A stretch of 64,000 bases of DNA from Belnapia arida. GTDB lineage: Bacteria > Pseudomonadota > Alphaproteobacteria > Acetobacterales > Acetobacteraceae. The stretch spans positions 186,001 to 250,000 of the forward strand of contig NZ_JAETWB010000001.1 of NCBI RefSeq assembly GCF_016773205.1, read 5' to 3'. Of this stretch, positions 34,296 to 43,065 are shown in pieces. Under the pieces are notes generated by a model. That model saw only the letters and a list, made by a program, of their open reading frames with translations. It was not told the DNA's origin and did not search any database. A program made the position numbers and the translations under genes. The first letter of the stretch is position 1. Each line of letters opens with the position of its first letter.

Positions 34296-34474
34296 TCCCG
34301 AGCCGCGTGTTCTTCCTTGTCCTCTCCGTGCTGATCGCCGTGACCGGCCTCTTCGCCGCCGCAGCAGCGCATAACTACCTGCAGGCCTTCGGCCTCGGGC
34401 TCTTCGGCTTCGGCACCTTCTTCGCGCTCGGCTGCATCAAGCGGCATTTCGACGAGCGCGAAGCGGCTCACTGA
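34292..34474 (+). CDS. 60-residue two-helix membrane protein coupled to ccoS
   Basis: A GTG-initiated frame whose start overlaps the ccoS stop (GTGA). Two hydrophobic segments (VFFLVLSVLIAVTGLFAAAA and LQAFGLGLFGFGTFFALGCI) are followed by a charged HFDEREAAH tail. It ends 4 bp from the convergent fnr gene. I do not recognise a named family. Position makes an additional cbb3 assembly or stability factor likely, but nothing in the sequence proves it. Confidence 0.72.
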   Translation: MIPSRVFFLVLSVLIAVTGLFAAAAAHNYLQAFGLGLFGFGTFFALGCIKRHFDEREAAH

Positions 34475-34478
34475 GCCT

Positions 34479-35213
34479 TCAGTGTGCGCCCTCGCCAGTG
34501 GCGAGGGCCTCAAGGCCCGGCATGTCCAGCAGCCGGACCTCGCCGCGCGAGGGCTCGCGCAGCAACCCGCCGCGGCGGAACGCGGCGAAGACGCGGCTGA
34601 CGCTCTCGATGGTCAGGCCGAGATAGTCGCCGATATCCGCCCGGGTCATCGGCAGGCCGAGGTCGAGGCCGGAGGCGCCGTTGCGGCGGGCGGCGTCGCG
34701 CAGCATCAGCAGGAAGGCGGCCACACGGCCCTCGGAGCTGCGCTGCGCCATGGCGGCGAGCTGCTCCTGCGCGGCCGCCAGGTCCTCGGCACAAAGCTCC
34801 AGCAGGCGATGGCTGATGCCGGAGCAGCCGCGGCTCATCGCCTCCAGCTTGCCACGGTCGACGCGGCAGACGGTCGCATCGCAGACCAACTCGGCATCGC
34901 AGGGATAGCGCTCGCGCGCGGTGAAGCCGATCAGGTCGCCCGGGAAGCGGAAGCCGATGATCTGCTGCCGCCCGTCAGGCAGGGTGCGCAGCAGCTTCGC
35001 CGCGCCATCGACCAGGGTAAAGACGGCATTGGCCCGGTCGCCCTCGCGGAAGACCGCCCCCCGCGCCGGTAGCCGCACGAGCGAGGAGGCTTCGGACAGG
35101 GCGAACTGATCCGCCCCGTCCAACCCATGGCACAGGCCGCGGGAGGAGCCGGCGCAACTCCCGCAGAGGGAGGCAAGGCTCTGCCGCACGGCAAGGGGGG
35201 CCGGAGTGCCCAA
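34479..35213 (-). CDS. fnr: Crp/Fnr-family regulator with N-terminal Fe-S cysteines
   Basis: A 244-residue FNR-type regulator when started at TTG 35213. The N-terminus carries CGSC followed by a further Cys seven residues later (SLCGSCAGSSRGLC), and a fourth Cys lies in PCDAELVCD, as expected for an oxygen-sensing 4Fe-4S cluster. The C-terminal helix-turn-helix has ADIGDYLGLTIESVSRVFAAF, whose E-SR contacts recognise TTGAT half-sites. The TTG is chosen because GGGAG lies 7 bases upstream and the length is normal. Other in-frame ATGs are 100 or more bases further up. It probably activates the cco operon through the nearby FNR boxes. Confidence 0.9.
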   Translation of the reverse strand: MGTPAPLAVRQSLASLCGSCAGSSRGLCHGLDGADQFALSEASSLVRLPARGAVFREGDRANAVFTLVDGAAKLLRTLPDGRQQIIGFRFPGDLIGFTARERYPCDAELVCDATVCRVDRGKLEAMSRGCSGISHRLLELCAEDLAAAQEQLAAMAQRSSEGRVAAFLLMLRDAARRNGASGLDLGLPMTRADIGDYLGLTIESVSRVFAAFRRGGLLREPSRGEVRLLDMPGLEALATGEGAH

Positions 35214-35366
35214 TGGAGTTCTCCCGGGTTCGAGACAGGACTCTGAGGATTCGTCTTCCAGTATGCAAGCACGGTTTCGTGAGTGGTCCGGTGAGAGGTG
35301 GATTGTCCTCATACCACCCACCGGATCGCCCCCGGCCGCGCCTAATGCCCTGCGTCGCCGTTCATC

Positions 35367-35399
35367 AAAAAGATGGACGGTCCACCGCGCGACCGGTGG
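35367..35399 (-). terminator. possible terminator after mtnP
   Basis: Read on the minus strand, a CCACCG/CGGTGG stem (35382-35399) is followed after about ten bases by TTTTT. The stem is short and the spacing loose, so this is a weak candidate. The remaining 208-bp gap between mtnP and fnr shows no gene. Confidence 0.3.
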
Positions 35400-35421
35400 C
35401 GCACCAGCCTCCCGATCCGCC

Positions 35422-36309
35422 TCAGGCCGCGCGCAGCACCCGGCCGGCCACCGCATCCAGCTTCGCCAACATGGCAGGATCCCGCCGCTCGGGCGCGGTG
35501 ATCAGCGCGTGATCGAGCGCCCGGTCGCAGCCGGCGGGGCAGGGGCCCCGTGGCGCGCCGAGCTCCGGCACCACCGCCTTGACCAGCGCCCGCGCCTTAT
35601 CGGCATTGGCGAACAGTACCTTCACGACCTGATCGACCGTCACATGGTCATGGTCCGGGTGCCAGCAGTCGAAATCCGTGACCATGGCAACGGTCGCGTA
35701 GCAGAGCTCCGCCTCGCGGGCGAGTTTCGCCTCCGGCATGTTGGTCATGCCGATGACGCTGCATCCCCAGGACCGGTAGAGCTCGCTCTCCGCCTTGGTG
35801 CTGAACTGCGGGCCCTCCATGACGAGATAGGTCCCGCCCCGCGTCACCGGCAGGCCAAGGCCGCGTGCCGCTCCCTCCAGCGCATCGCCGAGGCGCGGGC
35901 AGACCGGATGCGCCACCGAGACATGCGCCACGCAGCCGGGGCCGAAGAAGCTCTTCTCGCGGGCGAAGGTACGGTCGATGAACTGGTCGACGATGACGAA
36001 ATGCCCGGGCGGAAGATCCTCGCGCAGCGAGCCAACGGCCGAGAGGGACAAGATCTCGGTGACGCCGGAGCGTTTCAGCGCATCGATATTGGCCCGGTAG
36101 TTCAGCGCCGAGGGCGGCGTCGGGTGGCCACGCCCGTGCCGGGGGAGGAAGACGCAGCGCACGCCGGCCAGCCGCCCGAAGAGCAGCTCGTCCGAAGGGT
36201 CGCCCCAAGGCGTCTCCACCCGGCGCCACTCGCGCTCCTCCAGCCCGTCGATGTCGTAGAGGCCGGAGCCGCCGATGAGGCCGATGACGGGTTCGATCAT
36301 GTCGGGCAT
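35422..36309 (-). CDS. mtnP: S-methyl-5'-thioadenosine phosphorylase
   Basis: A 295-residue nucleoside phosphorylase of the MTAP/PNP family. IGLIGGSGLYDIDGLE holds the phosphate loop, FLPRHGRGHPTPPSALNYRANI is the family signature and MEGPQFSTKAESELYRSWG is the substrate-binding block. It cleaves methylthioadenosine to adenine and 5-methylthioribose-1-phosphate in methionine salvage. I start it at ATG 36309, preceded by GGAG at 8 bases; the longer upstream frame lacks family similarity. Confidence 0.93.
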   Translation of the reverse strand: MPDMIEPVIGLIGGSGLYDIDGLEEREWRRVETPWGDPSDELLFGRLAGVRCVFLPRHGRGHPTPPSALNYRANIDALKRSGVTEILSLSAVGSLREDLPPGHFVIVDQFIDRTFAREKSFFGPGCVAHVSVAHPVCPRLGDALEGAARGLGLPVTRGGTYLVMEGPQFSTKAESELYRSWGCSVIGMTNMPEAKLAREAELCYATVAMVTDFDCWHPDHDHVTVDQVVKVLFANADKARALVKAVVPELGAPRGPCPAGCDRALDHALITAPERRDPAMLAKLDAVAGRVLRAA

Positions 36310-36432
36310 GGGTGAATCTCCGTAAGATGAGCGGCTTTTGGGCCAGCCTCGCCGCGGGATCAACCACGGGCGGTGGCCGGGCCGTATGCGGCGGGCCATG
36401 CTGTGCCGCAAAACGCCGACCGGAGTCGCCCG

Positions 36433-36567
36433 ATGCCCATCCGCCTTGCCTGCCTGCTCCTGCTGCTCGGCGCCTGCGGCCCCACAAGGCCGCCGATGGA
36501 AAACAACCGCGTCGAGCGCGGCACCGCCCTGCCGCCACCCGACCTGCCCGCCACGCCGGTCCGATGA
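36433..36567 (+). CDS. 44-residue lipoprotein
   Basis: A short frame with a lipoprotein signal, MPIRLACLLLLLGACG, whose lipobox is LLGAC. The mature tail of about 30 residues is Pro/Arg-rich. CGGAG lies 8 bases before the ATG, and a terminator follows the stop by 7 bp, which supports a real transcript. No family is recognised. Such peptides are frequent near bc1 and other envelope loci. Confidence 0.62.
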   Translation: MPIRLACLLLLLGACGPTRPPMENNRVERGTALPPPDLPATPVR

Positions 36568-36574
36568 ATTGCGA

Positions 36575-36605
36575 AGGGCCGCCCGAGGGCGGCCCTGTCC
36601 TTGTT
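36575..36605 (+). terminator. intrinsic terminator after the small lipoprotein
   Basis: AGGGCCGCCC and GGGCGGCCCT form a 10-bp stem with a minimal GA loop, followed by GTCCTTGTTT. It lies 8 bp after the stop at 36567. It may also stop transcription from the convergent petABC operon, whose last gene ends at 36685. Confidence 0.65.
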
Positions 36606-36684
36606 TACAACCCGTGCCTGCCGAAGTCCCGATCCTCGGGCGGCAGCCGGGCTCCTGCGGCACCGCCGAGCGGCGCCGTGGGGG

Positions 36685-37458
36685 TCAATGCACGTCGGCC
36701 CAGACCTTGCGCTTCACCGCGTAGGCGAGGCCGCCGAGGATGGTGAGGAAGAGGATGATCTTCACCCCCATCGCCTTCCGTTCCTCGAGCTCCGGCTCGG
36801 CTGCCCAGGTCAGGAACTGCGTCACGTCGGTCACCATCTGGTCGACCGTCGCCCGCGTGCCGTCATGATACTCGACCTGCCCATCCGAGCTGATCGGCGC
36901 CGGCATGGCGATCTGATGGCCGGCGAAATACTTGTTGTAATGCATGCCATCGGCGATCTGCATGCCGGCCGGTGGGTCGCCATAGCCCATTAGCAGGGCA
37001 TGGATGTAGTCCGCCCCGCCTTCGCGGGCCTTGGTGATGACCGAGAGGTCGGGCGGATAGGCGCCGTTATTGGCAGCCCGTGCCGCCTGCTCGTTAGGGA
37101 AGGGGCTCTTGAACCGGTCGGAGGCGCGGCCGGGCCGCTCCACCATCTGGCCCTCGTCGTTCGGCCCGTCCATCATCTGCACCGTCGCCGCGATGCCCGC
37201 CACCTCGGCCTCGGAAAGACCGAGCTGCCGCAGGTTGCGGTAGGCGAGCAGGTGCATCGAGTGGCAGCCCGAGCAGACTTCCTTGTAGACCTGGAAGCCA
37301 CGCTGCGCCGAAGCGCGGTCGAAATGCCCGAACAGCCCGTCGAAGGAGAAACGGGTATCCGGCAAGCTGATGGCTTCGCTGGCGGCGAGGGCAGGCGTTG
37401 CCCCCGCCATCAACCCAAGGCCGAGGAACAGCGCCCGGAGGCTACGGAAAGCGGGCAT
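36685..37458 (-). CDS. petC: cytochrome c1 of the bc1 complex
   Basis: A 257-residue cytochrome c1. A signal peptide (GLGLMAGATPALA) is followed by YKEVCSGCHSMHLLAYRNL, the CxxCH heme site with its conserved surroundings. The distal Met is in GHQIAMPAPIS, and a C-terminal anchor helix (ILFLTILGGLAYAV) ends in a basic tail. It receives electrons from the Rieske protein and passes them to cytochrome c or CcoP. Last gene of petABC, 1 bp after petB. Confidence 0.95.
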   Translation of the reverse strand: MPAFRSLRALFLGLGLMAGATPALAASEAISLPDTRFSFDGLFGHFDRASAQRGFQVYKEVCSGCHSMHLLAYRNLRQLGLSEAEVAGIAATVQMMDGPNDEGQMVERPGRASDRFKSPFPNEQAARAANNGAYPPDLSVITKAREGGADYIHALLMGYGDPPAGMQIADGMHYNKYFAGHQIAMPAPISSDGQVEYHDGTRATVDQMVTDVTQFLTWAAEPELEERKAMGVKIILFLTILGGLAYAVKRKVWADVH

Positions 37459-37459
37459 G

Positions 37460-38731
37460 TCAGGCCTTCTCCATCGGCTTGCTCATGGCGCCGGCGGGCA
37501 ATGGCCCACCGCCGCGCAGCACCGGGCGGGCGATGCTTTCCGGCAGCGGCAACGGCCGCTCCAGCCGCCCGAGCAGCGGCAGGATCACCAGGAAGTACAG
37601 GAAGTAGTAGGCTGTGGCGACCCGGGCGATGGTGACGAAGGGCTCCTCCGGCGGCTTGCCACCGACATAGAGCAGCACGATGAAGCAGAGGCACCACACC
37701 GCGAAAAAGGGCCGCGCCAGCGGACGGAACCGCATGGAGCGCACCGGCGAGGTGTCGAGCCAGGGCAGCACGAAGAGGATGGCGATGGAGCCGAACATCA
37801 GCAACACGCCGCCGAGCTTGTCCGGCACCGCGCGCAGGATCGCGTAGAAGGGCAGGAAGTACCATTCCGGCACGATATGCGGCGGCGTCACCAGCGGGTT
37901 CGCCGGGATGTAATTGTCCGCATGGCCCAGCAGGTTCGGAAAGAAGAACACCAGCGCCGCGAAGACGATGAAGTAGACGACCAAGCCGACGCTGTCCTTC
38001 GCCGTGTAGTACGGGTGGAAAGGCACCGTGTCCTGCGGCCCCTTCGGGTCGATCCCGAGCGGGTTGTTCGAGCCGGTGATGTGCAGCGCAGCGACGTGCA
38101 GGAAGACGACGCCGAAGATCACGAAGGGCATCAGGTAGTGCAGGCTGAAGAAGCGGTTGAGCGTCGGGTTGTCGACGCTGAAGCCGCCCCAGAGCCAGGT
38201 CACGATGCTCTCGCCGACCAGCGGGAAGGCGCTGAACAGGTTGGTGATGACGGTCGCGCCCCAGAAGGACATCTGGCCCCAGGGCAGCACGTAGCCCATG
38301 AAGGCTGTCGCCATCATCAGCAGGAAGATGACCACGCCGATCATCCACAGCAGCTCGCGCGGCGCCTTGTAGGAACCGTAGTAGAGTCCGCGGAAGATGT
38401 GGATATAGACGACGATGAAGAACATCGACGCGCCGTTGGCATGCGCGTAGCGCAGCAGCCAGCCATAGTTCACGTCCCGCATGATGCGTTCGACGCTGTC
38501 GAAGGCCATGCCGGTATGCGCCGTGTAGTTCATCGCCAGGAAGATGCCGGTGGCGATCATGATCACGAGGTTGACCATGGCCAGCGCGCCGAAATTCCAG
38601 AAGTAGTTGAAGTTACGGGGCGTGGGGAACGTCCCATACTCCTTCTGCATCATGGTGAAGACGGGCAGGCGGGCATCGACCCAGCGGATGACCGGGTTCT
38701 GGAAATCGCTCTTGTGAAGGCCAGTGGCCAT
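37460..38731 (-). CDS. petB: cytochrome b of the bc1 complex
   Basis: A 423-residue, eight-helix cytochrome b. Heme ligands lie in [12 protein letters not shown] and in [13 protein letters not shown]. The Qo site PEWY is in [13 protein letters not shown], and [17 protein letters not shown] is the usual Qo-region block. It oxidises ubiquinol and translocates protons. The ATG at 38731 is 11 bp after petA. The C-terminal extension (about residues 400-423, [19 protein letters not shown]) is not part of the conserved core. Confidence 0.95.
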   Translation of the reverse strand: MATGLHKSDFQNPVIRWVDARLPVFTMMQKEYGTFPTPRNFNYFWNFGALAMVNLVIMIATGIFLAMNYTAHTGMAFDSVERIMRDVNYGWLLRYAHANGASMFFIVVYIHIFRGLYYGSYKAPRELLWMIGVVIFLLMMATAFMGYVLPWGQMSFWGATVITNLFSAFPLVGESIVTWLWGGFSVDNPTLNRFFSLHYLMPFVIFGVVFLHVAALHITGSNNPLGIDPKGPQDTVPFHPYYTAKDSVGLVVYFIVFAALVFFFPNLLGHADNYIPANPLVTPPHIVPEWYFLPFYAILRAVPDKLGGVLLMFGSIAILFVLPWLDTSPVRSMRFRPLARPFFAVWCLCFIVLLYVGGKPPEEPFVTIARVATAYYFLYFLVILPLLGRLERPLPLPESIARPVLRGGGPLPAGAMSKPMEKA

Positions 38732-38742
38732 GGGTGGGCTCC

Positions 38743-39291
38743 TCAGCCGATCCGGATCTGCGTATCGGAGGTGAAGGCGTAATTCGGGACAGCCAGGTTG
38801 CTCGGCGCCGGCCCCTGCCGGATGCGGCCCGAGGTGTCGTAGGCGCTGCCGTGGCACGGGCAGAACCAGCCACCGAAGGGACCGCGCTGGTCGGTGGGTT
38901 TCTGGCCGAGCGGGATGCACCCCAGATGGGTGCAGATGCCGATCACGACCAGCCACTGGTCCTTTTTGACCCGCGTCTGGTCCGGCTGCGGATCTTGCAA
39001 CTCGGAGAGCGGCACGTTGCGGGCCGCCTTGACCTCCTCCTCCGTGCGGTTGCGCACGAAGACAGGCTTGCCGCGCCAGACCACCGTGATGGCGGAGCCT
39101 GCGGCGATCGGCTTCAGGTCGATGTCGGTGGTGGAGACCGCCAGCGTGTCGCGTGCTGGGTTCATCGAGCTGATGAATGGCCAAGCGATCGCGCCGACGC
39201 CGACCGCCGCGAAGGAACCCGCCACGAGTTGCAGGAAATCCCGGCGGGTTTCGCCATCCTGCGGCGCCGGTTGCGCCATGCTATCGGCCAT
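38743..39291 (-). CDS. petA: Rieske iron-sulfur protein of the bc1 complex
   Basis: A 182-residue Rieske protein. A Tat-type signal/anchor ([20 protein letters not shown]) precedes the cluster-binding motifs CTHLGC and CPCHGS, separated by a short loop with a Gly-rich GGWF segment. It carries electrons from the Qo site to cytochrome c1. First gene of petABC. It is divergent from hemF across a 220-bp gap that shows an AT-rich TATAAA but no clear promoter pair. Confidence 0.95.
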   Translation of the reverse strand: MADSMAQPAPQDGETRRDFLQLVAGSFAAVGVGAIAWPFISSMNPARDTLAVSTTDIDLKPIAAGSAITVVWRGKPVFVRNRTEEEVKAARNVPLSELQDPQPDQTRVKKDQWLVVIGICTHLGCIPLGQKPTDQRGPFGGWFCPCHGSAYDTSGRIRQGPAPSNLAVPNYAFTSDTQIRIG

Positions 39292-39511
39292 GCCTCATCG
39301 TCCCTGTCGCGGCCCTCGCCTGCTCCCGGGGCGGGAGGGGAGGGCCGAATGCGATTGCTGCGGCCGGGTCGGACAGGATCTGCCAAGCATGGATCGTGCC
39401 TCCTGACGCGCTGCGCCGCATATAAAGGTACGCTATGCAGGGTGGCAATCCGCCGGGCGGGCAATCATCCGGCTATTGTTTCGCCCCGCCGGCGCCAAGG
39501 AGAGGAAATCG

Positions 39512-40414
39512 GTGACCGAGACCATGCCCCCCGGCCAGGACCCCGCCGCGCACCGCCTAGCCGAGCCAGCCCGCCTTTGGTTCGAGAGCCTGCGCGACCG
39601 GATCTGCGCCAACTTCGAATCGATCGAGCGGGAATGCGACACCGGCCCCCATGCCGGCCTGCCCCCCGGCCGCTTCGAGCACACCGCCTGGACGCGGGAG
39701 GGCGGCGGCGGCGGGGTCATGGCGGTGATGAAAGGCCGGGTCTTCGAGAAGGTCGGGGTCAACTGCTCGAGCGTCCATGGCGAATTCTCCCCGGAATTCC
39801 GCAAGCAGATCCCGGGCGCGGAGGAGGATCCGCGCTTCTTTGCCACCGGCATCTCCCTCGTCGCCCACATGCGCAGCCCGCGCGTGCCGGCGGCGCATAT
39901 GAACACCCGCTTCCTCTCGACCTCCCGCGCCTGGTTCGGCGGCGGGGGCGACCTCACCCCGATGGCGCTCGACGCCCCCGAATCGGGGGAGGACGCAGCC
40001 CGCTTCCACGCCGCCTACAGATCCGCCTGCGACCGCCACGATCCCGGTTACTACCCGCGCTTCAAGGCTTGGTGCGACGAGTATTTCTGGCTTCCCCACC
40101 GGGGCGAGGCGCGCGGGCTCGGCGGCATCTTCTTCGACTGGCTTGGCGACCGGACTCCTGGCCACGGGGCGGACCGGGACTTCGAGTTCGTCAAGGATGT
40201 CGGCCTCGCCTTCCTCGAGAGCTACCCGGCCATCATCCGCCACCGGATGCGCGAGCCCTGGACGCCGGCCGAGCGCGAGCACCAGCTCATCCGCCGCGGC
40301 CGCTACGTGGAATTCAACCTGCTCCACGACCGCGGCACGCTATTCGGTCTGAAGACCGGCGGGAATGTGGAGGCGATCCTCATGTCCCTGCCGCCGGAAG
40401 CGAAATGGCCCTGA
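39512..40414 (+). CDS. hemF: oxygen-dependent coproporphyrinogen III oxidase
   Basis: A 300-residue aerobic CPO. Key blocks are [33 protein letters not shown] (signature), [15 protein letters not shown] and [18 protein letters not shown]. It performs the two oxidative decarboxylations that give protoporphyrinogen IX, using O2. The start is GTG 39512: AGGAGAGG lies 6 bases upstream, while the ATG at 39524 has no such site. It lies near the oxidase and bc1 genes, consistent with heme supply. Confidence 0.94.
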   Translation: MTETMPPGQDPAAHRLAEPARLWFESLRDRICANFESIERECDTGPHAGLPPGRFEHTAWTREGGGGGVMAVMKGRVFEKVGVNCSSVHGEFSPEFRKQIPGAEEDPRFFATGISLVAHMRSPRVPAAHMNTRFLSTSRAWFGGGGDLTPMALDAPESGEDAARFHAAYRSACDRHDPGYYPRFKAWCDEYFWLPHRGEARGLGGIFFDWLGDRTPGHGADRDFEFVKDVGLAFLESYPAIIRHRMREPWTPAEREHQLIRRGRYVEFNLLHDRGTLFGLKTGGNVEAILMSLPPEAKWP

Positions 40415-40478
40415 CAGGCGCATTGCCGCCTCCCGCCGCCCTGGTCCAGGCTGGGGCGGAATTCCGAGGAGACGCCCG

Positions 40479-41459
40479 ATGCGCGCAGTCTGGTACGACC
40501 GGCAAGGTCCGGCCGGCGAAGTCCTGACCTATGGCGAGTTGCCGACGCCGAGCCCGGGGCCGGGCGAGGTGCTGGTCCGCCTCGCCACCTCCGGCGTCAA
40601 CCCCTCCGACTGGAAAAGCCGCAGCGGCCGCGGCCGGCCGATGGCTTTCCCCCGCGTCATCCCCCACAGCGACGGCGCCGGCCATGTCGAGGCGGTGGGG
40701 GAGGGGGTGCCGCGCCAGCGCATCGGCCAGCGGGTCTGGGTCTGGAACGGCCAGTGGAGGCGGCCCTTCGGCACCGCGGCGGAGTACATCGCCCTGCCTT
40801 CGGAACAGGCGGTGCCCCTGCCCGAGCACACCGGCTTCGCCGAGGGCGCCTGTCTCGGCATCCCGGCGCTGACCGCCCTTCACGCCGTCCTGACCGATGG
40901 CGGGGTCACCGGCCAGCGGGTGCTGGTCAGCGGCGGGGCCGGCTCGGTCGGGCATTACGCCATCCAGTTCGCCCGGCTCCTTGGCGCCGCCCAGGTCATC
41001 GCCACCGTCAGCGGCGAGGCGAAGGCGGCCCATGCCATGGCCGCCGGCGCCGACCATGCGGTGAATTACCGCAGCGAGGATGTCGCCGACCGAGTCCTGG
41101 CGCTGACCGGCGGCCAGGGGGTGGACCGGGTGGTGGAGGTCGACGCGACCGGCAATGCCCCGTTGCTGCCGCGCCTCATGGCCCCAGGCGGGGTCTGTGC
41201 CGTCTACGGCGCGAACGGCGCCGAGGCCGCGGTCAATTTCGGCGCCGCCATCATGAAGGGCATCGCGCTGCGGTTCTTCATCGTCTACGAGCTGACCCCT
41301 GCCCAGCGGGCCACCGCCCTCGGCGCTTTGGCGCCCTGGCTGGAGCGCGGCCTGATCCGGCACGCGGTCGCCGCCCATGCCCCGCTCGCCGACTGCGCCG
41401 CGGCGCAGGATGCGGTCGAGAAGGGCGCCTATATCGGCAACCTCGTACTGGATTGCTGA
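40479..41459 (+). CDS. NADPH:quinone reductase-like MDR protein
   Basis: A 326-residue zeta-crystallin/quinone-oxidoreductase-type MDR protein. The N-terminus is MRAVWYDRQGPAGEVLTYGE, the substrate-domain block is VRLATSGVNPSDWKSRSG and the cofactor loop is VLVSGGAGSVGHYAIQFARL. It lacks the zinc cysteines, as expected. It reduces quinones or enones with NADPH. I start it at ATG 40479, preceded by GAGGAGA. It is 64 bp downstream of hemF and may be co-transcribed. The exact substrate is unknown. Confidence 0.9.
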   Translation: MRAVWYDRQGPAGEVLTYGELPTPSPGPGEVLVRLATSGVNPSDWKSRSGRGRPMAFPRVIPHSDGAGHVEAVGEGVPRQRIGQRVWVWNGQWRRPFGTAAEYIALPSEQAVPLPEHTGFAEGACLGIPALTALHAVLTDGGVTGQRVLVSGGAGSVGHYAIQFARLLGAAQVIATVSGEAKAAHAMAAGADHAVNYRSEDVADRVLALTGGQGVDRVVEVDATGNAPLLPRLMAPGGVCAVYGANGAEAAVNFGAAIMKGIALRFFIVYELTPAQRATALGALAPWLERGLIRHAVAAHAPLADCAAAQDAVEKGAYIGNLVLDC

Positions 41460-41464
41460 GCCGG

Positions 41465-42994
41465 TCAGCCCTCCGGCCGGGCCTTCAGGTCGCGGATGCG
41501 CGGGTCGGCGGTGAGGTCGAGGAGGTCGATCTCCTCCTCGATCACATGGAAGGCGTCGTCGCCGATCGTCCCGTAGGAGCGGAGCGCGGCCAGCACCCGC
41601 CGCTGCGCCGCCACCGCCTGGCGCTGCAACCCGGCGAGATCCTCGCCGCCGCCTTCAGCCGGGCTTAGCCGGGCGAGATATTCCCGCTGCAGCACCTCCG
41701 CCGCCCGGCCCGGCGGGGCGGCGTGCAGCACCTCGAGCGCCGCCCGCGCCGTCGCCTGCCGGGCCAGCGCCACCTCCCGCTCCACCCCGCCGTCATCCGG
41801 CAGGCCGAGCCGCTTCAGCAGCCAGCCGAGGCTCATGCCCTGCAGGACGAGGGTCACCAGCGTCACCGTGAAGGCGGTCAGCAGGATCAGGTCGCGGTAG
41901 GGGAAGTCCTCCGGCAGGGCCAGCGCCGCGGCCAGGGTGACGATCCCGCGCATGCCGCACCAGGATATGACGATGCCGCCCGCTATGGTCGGCGATCGCT
42001 CGGTTCGCCTGCCCAGGCGGGCGACGACGACATAGCCCATCACCCAGGCGAAACGCATGAGGATGACGACGGCGCAGGCCGCCGCGGCGAAGCCGACATC
42101 GCGCCACTGCCACCCGCCCAACCGGTCGAGGATGCCACGCAGCTGCAATCCGATCAGGATGAAGGCCAGCAGGTTGAGGACGAAGACCGCCACCTCCCAG
42201 ACCGCATAGCTGGCGATGCGCTCTTTGCCCCCTATCCGTGATGGCACCAGCCGGGCGATCGTCATCGCATAGGCCACCATGGTGATGATGGCCGAGAGGC
42301 CGAGCCGCTCTGCCAGAAGCCAGACCGCGAAGGTGCCGAGGAACTGCACCAGCACGGCGACTGCCAGATCCTCCCGGTTCGTCGACAGCCTGATCCAGAC
42401 CCAGGCGGCGGCGATGCCGAACAGGGCTCCGCCGCCGCAGGTCAGCAGCAGCAGCGGCACCACCTGCCAGCCGCTCACCGCCCCGCCCATGGCGGCGCCG
42501 ACCGCGACGCGGAACAGCAGCAGCGCCGTCGCGTCGTTCAGCAGGCTCTCACCCTCGAGGATAACCAGCACCCGGTGCGGCGGCCGCAGCTGCCGCAGCA
42601 CCGCCGCCGCAGCCGAGGCATCCGGCGGCGCCACGATGGCCCCGAGCGCGATCGCCGCGGCCCAGGGCAGACCCGGCTCGATCAACCGCGCTACCCAGGC
42701 GACGGCGAAGGCGGTGCAGAGCACGCAGACCAGCACCAGCCCGCCGACCGGTCGCCAATTCGCCTTCAGGTCGCGTGGCGAGGCATCGTAGGCGGCATCG
42801 AGCAACGTCGGCGCGACGAAGAGGGCCAGCGCCAGCTCCGGATCGAGGGTGACCTGCGGCAGCCCCGGCACCAGCGCGCCGCCAGTGCCGGCCAGCGCCA
42901 GCAGCGCCGGATAGGGGGCGCGGAGCCGCTTCGCCAGCGTCGCCAGCAACGCGCCGGCCAGCAACAGGAGGATGACCGTCTCGAAGATCAGCAT
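41465..42994 (-). CDS. CPA1-type Na+/H+ antiporter
   Basis: A 509-residue, about 12-helix cation/proton antiporter. Conserved elements are ALGAIVAPPDASAAAAVLRQ (the PDA transport region), ILEGESLLNDATALLLF (the catalytic ND motif) and GMRGIVTLAAALALP. A soluble C-terminal tail of about 120 residues is mostly helical. It exchanges Na+ or K+ for H+ across the inner membrane. It is convergent with the MDR gene (5 bp apart) and divergent from a Bug protein. Confidence 0.92.
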   Translation of the reverse strand: MLIFETVILLLLAGALLATLAKRLRAPYPALLALAGTGGALVPGLPQVTLDPELALALFVAPTLLDAAYDASPRDLKANWRPVGGLVLVCVLCTAFAVAWVARLIEPGLPWAAAIALGAIVAPPDASAAAAVLRQLRPPHRVLVILEGESLLNDATALLLFRVAVGAAMGGAVSGWQVVPLLLLTCGGGALFGIAAAWVWIRLSTNREDLAVAVLVQFLGTFAVWLLAERLGLSAIITMVAYAMTIARLVPSRIGGKERIASYAVWEVAVFVLNLLAFILIGLQLRGILDRLGGWQWRDVGFAAAACAVVILMRFAWVMGYVVVARLGRRTERSPTIAGGIVISWCGMRGIVTLAAALALPEDFPYRDLILLTAFTVTLVTLVLQGMSLGWLLKRLGLPDDGGVEREVALARQATARAALEVLHAAPPGRAAEVLQREYLARLSPAEGGGEDLAGLQRQAVAAQRRVLAALRSYGTIGDDAFHVIEEEIDLLDLTADPRIRDLKARPEG

Positions 42995-43065
42995 GCGGCA
43001 CCTTTCCCGGCGAGGGCTCTGCGGTCATCTTGCCCCGGCGAAACCGAATCCGGGAGAGAACCACC

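Noticed and set aside
34488-34508. Perfect 9-bp hairpin GCCCTCGCC-AGT-GGCGAGGGC after the cco operon
   Set aside because: No T-run follows on either strand and it lies within the end of the fnr coding sequence, so I do not call it a terminator.
39421-39426. TATAAA in the petA-hemF gap as a -10 element
   Set aside because: No -35-like hexamer is found 16-18 bases away on either strand.
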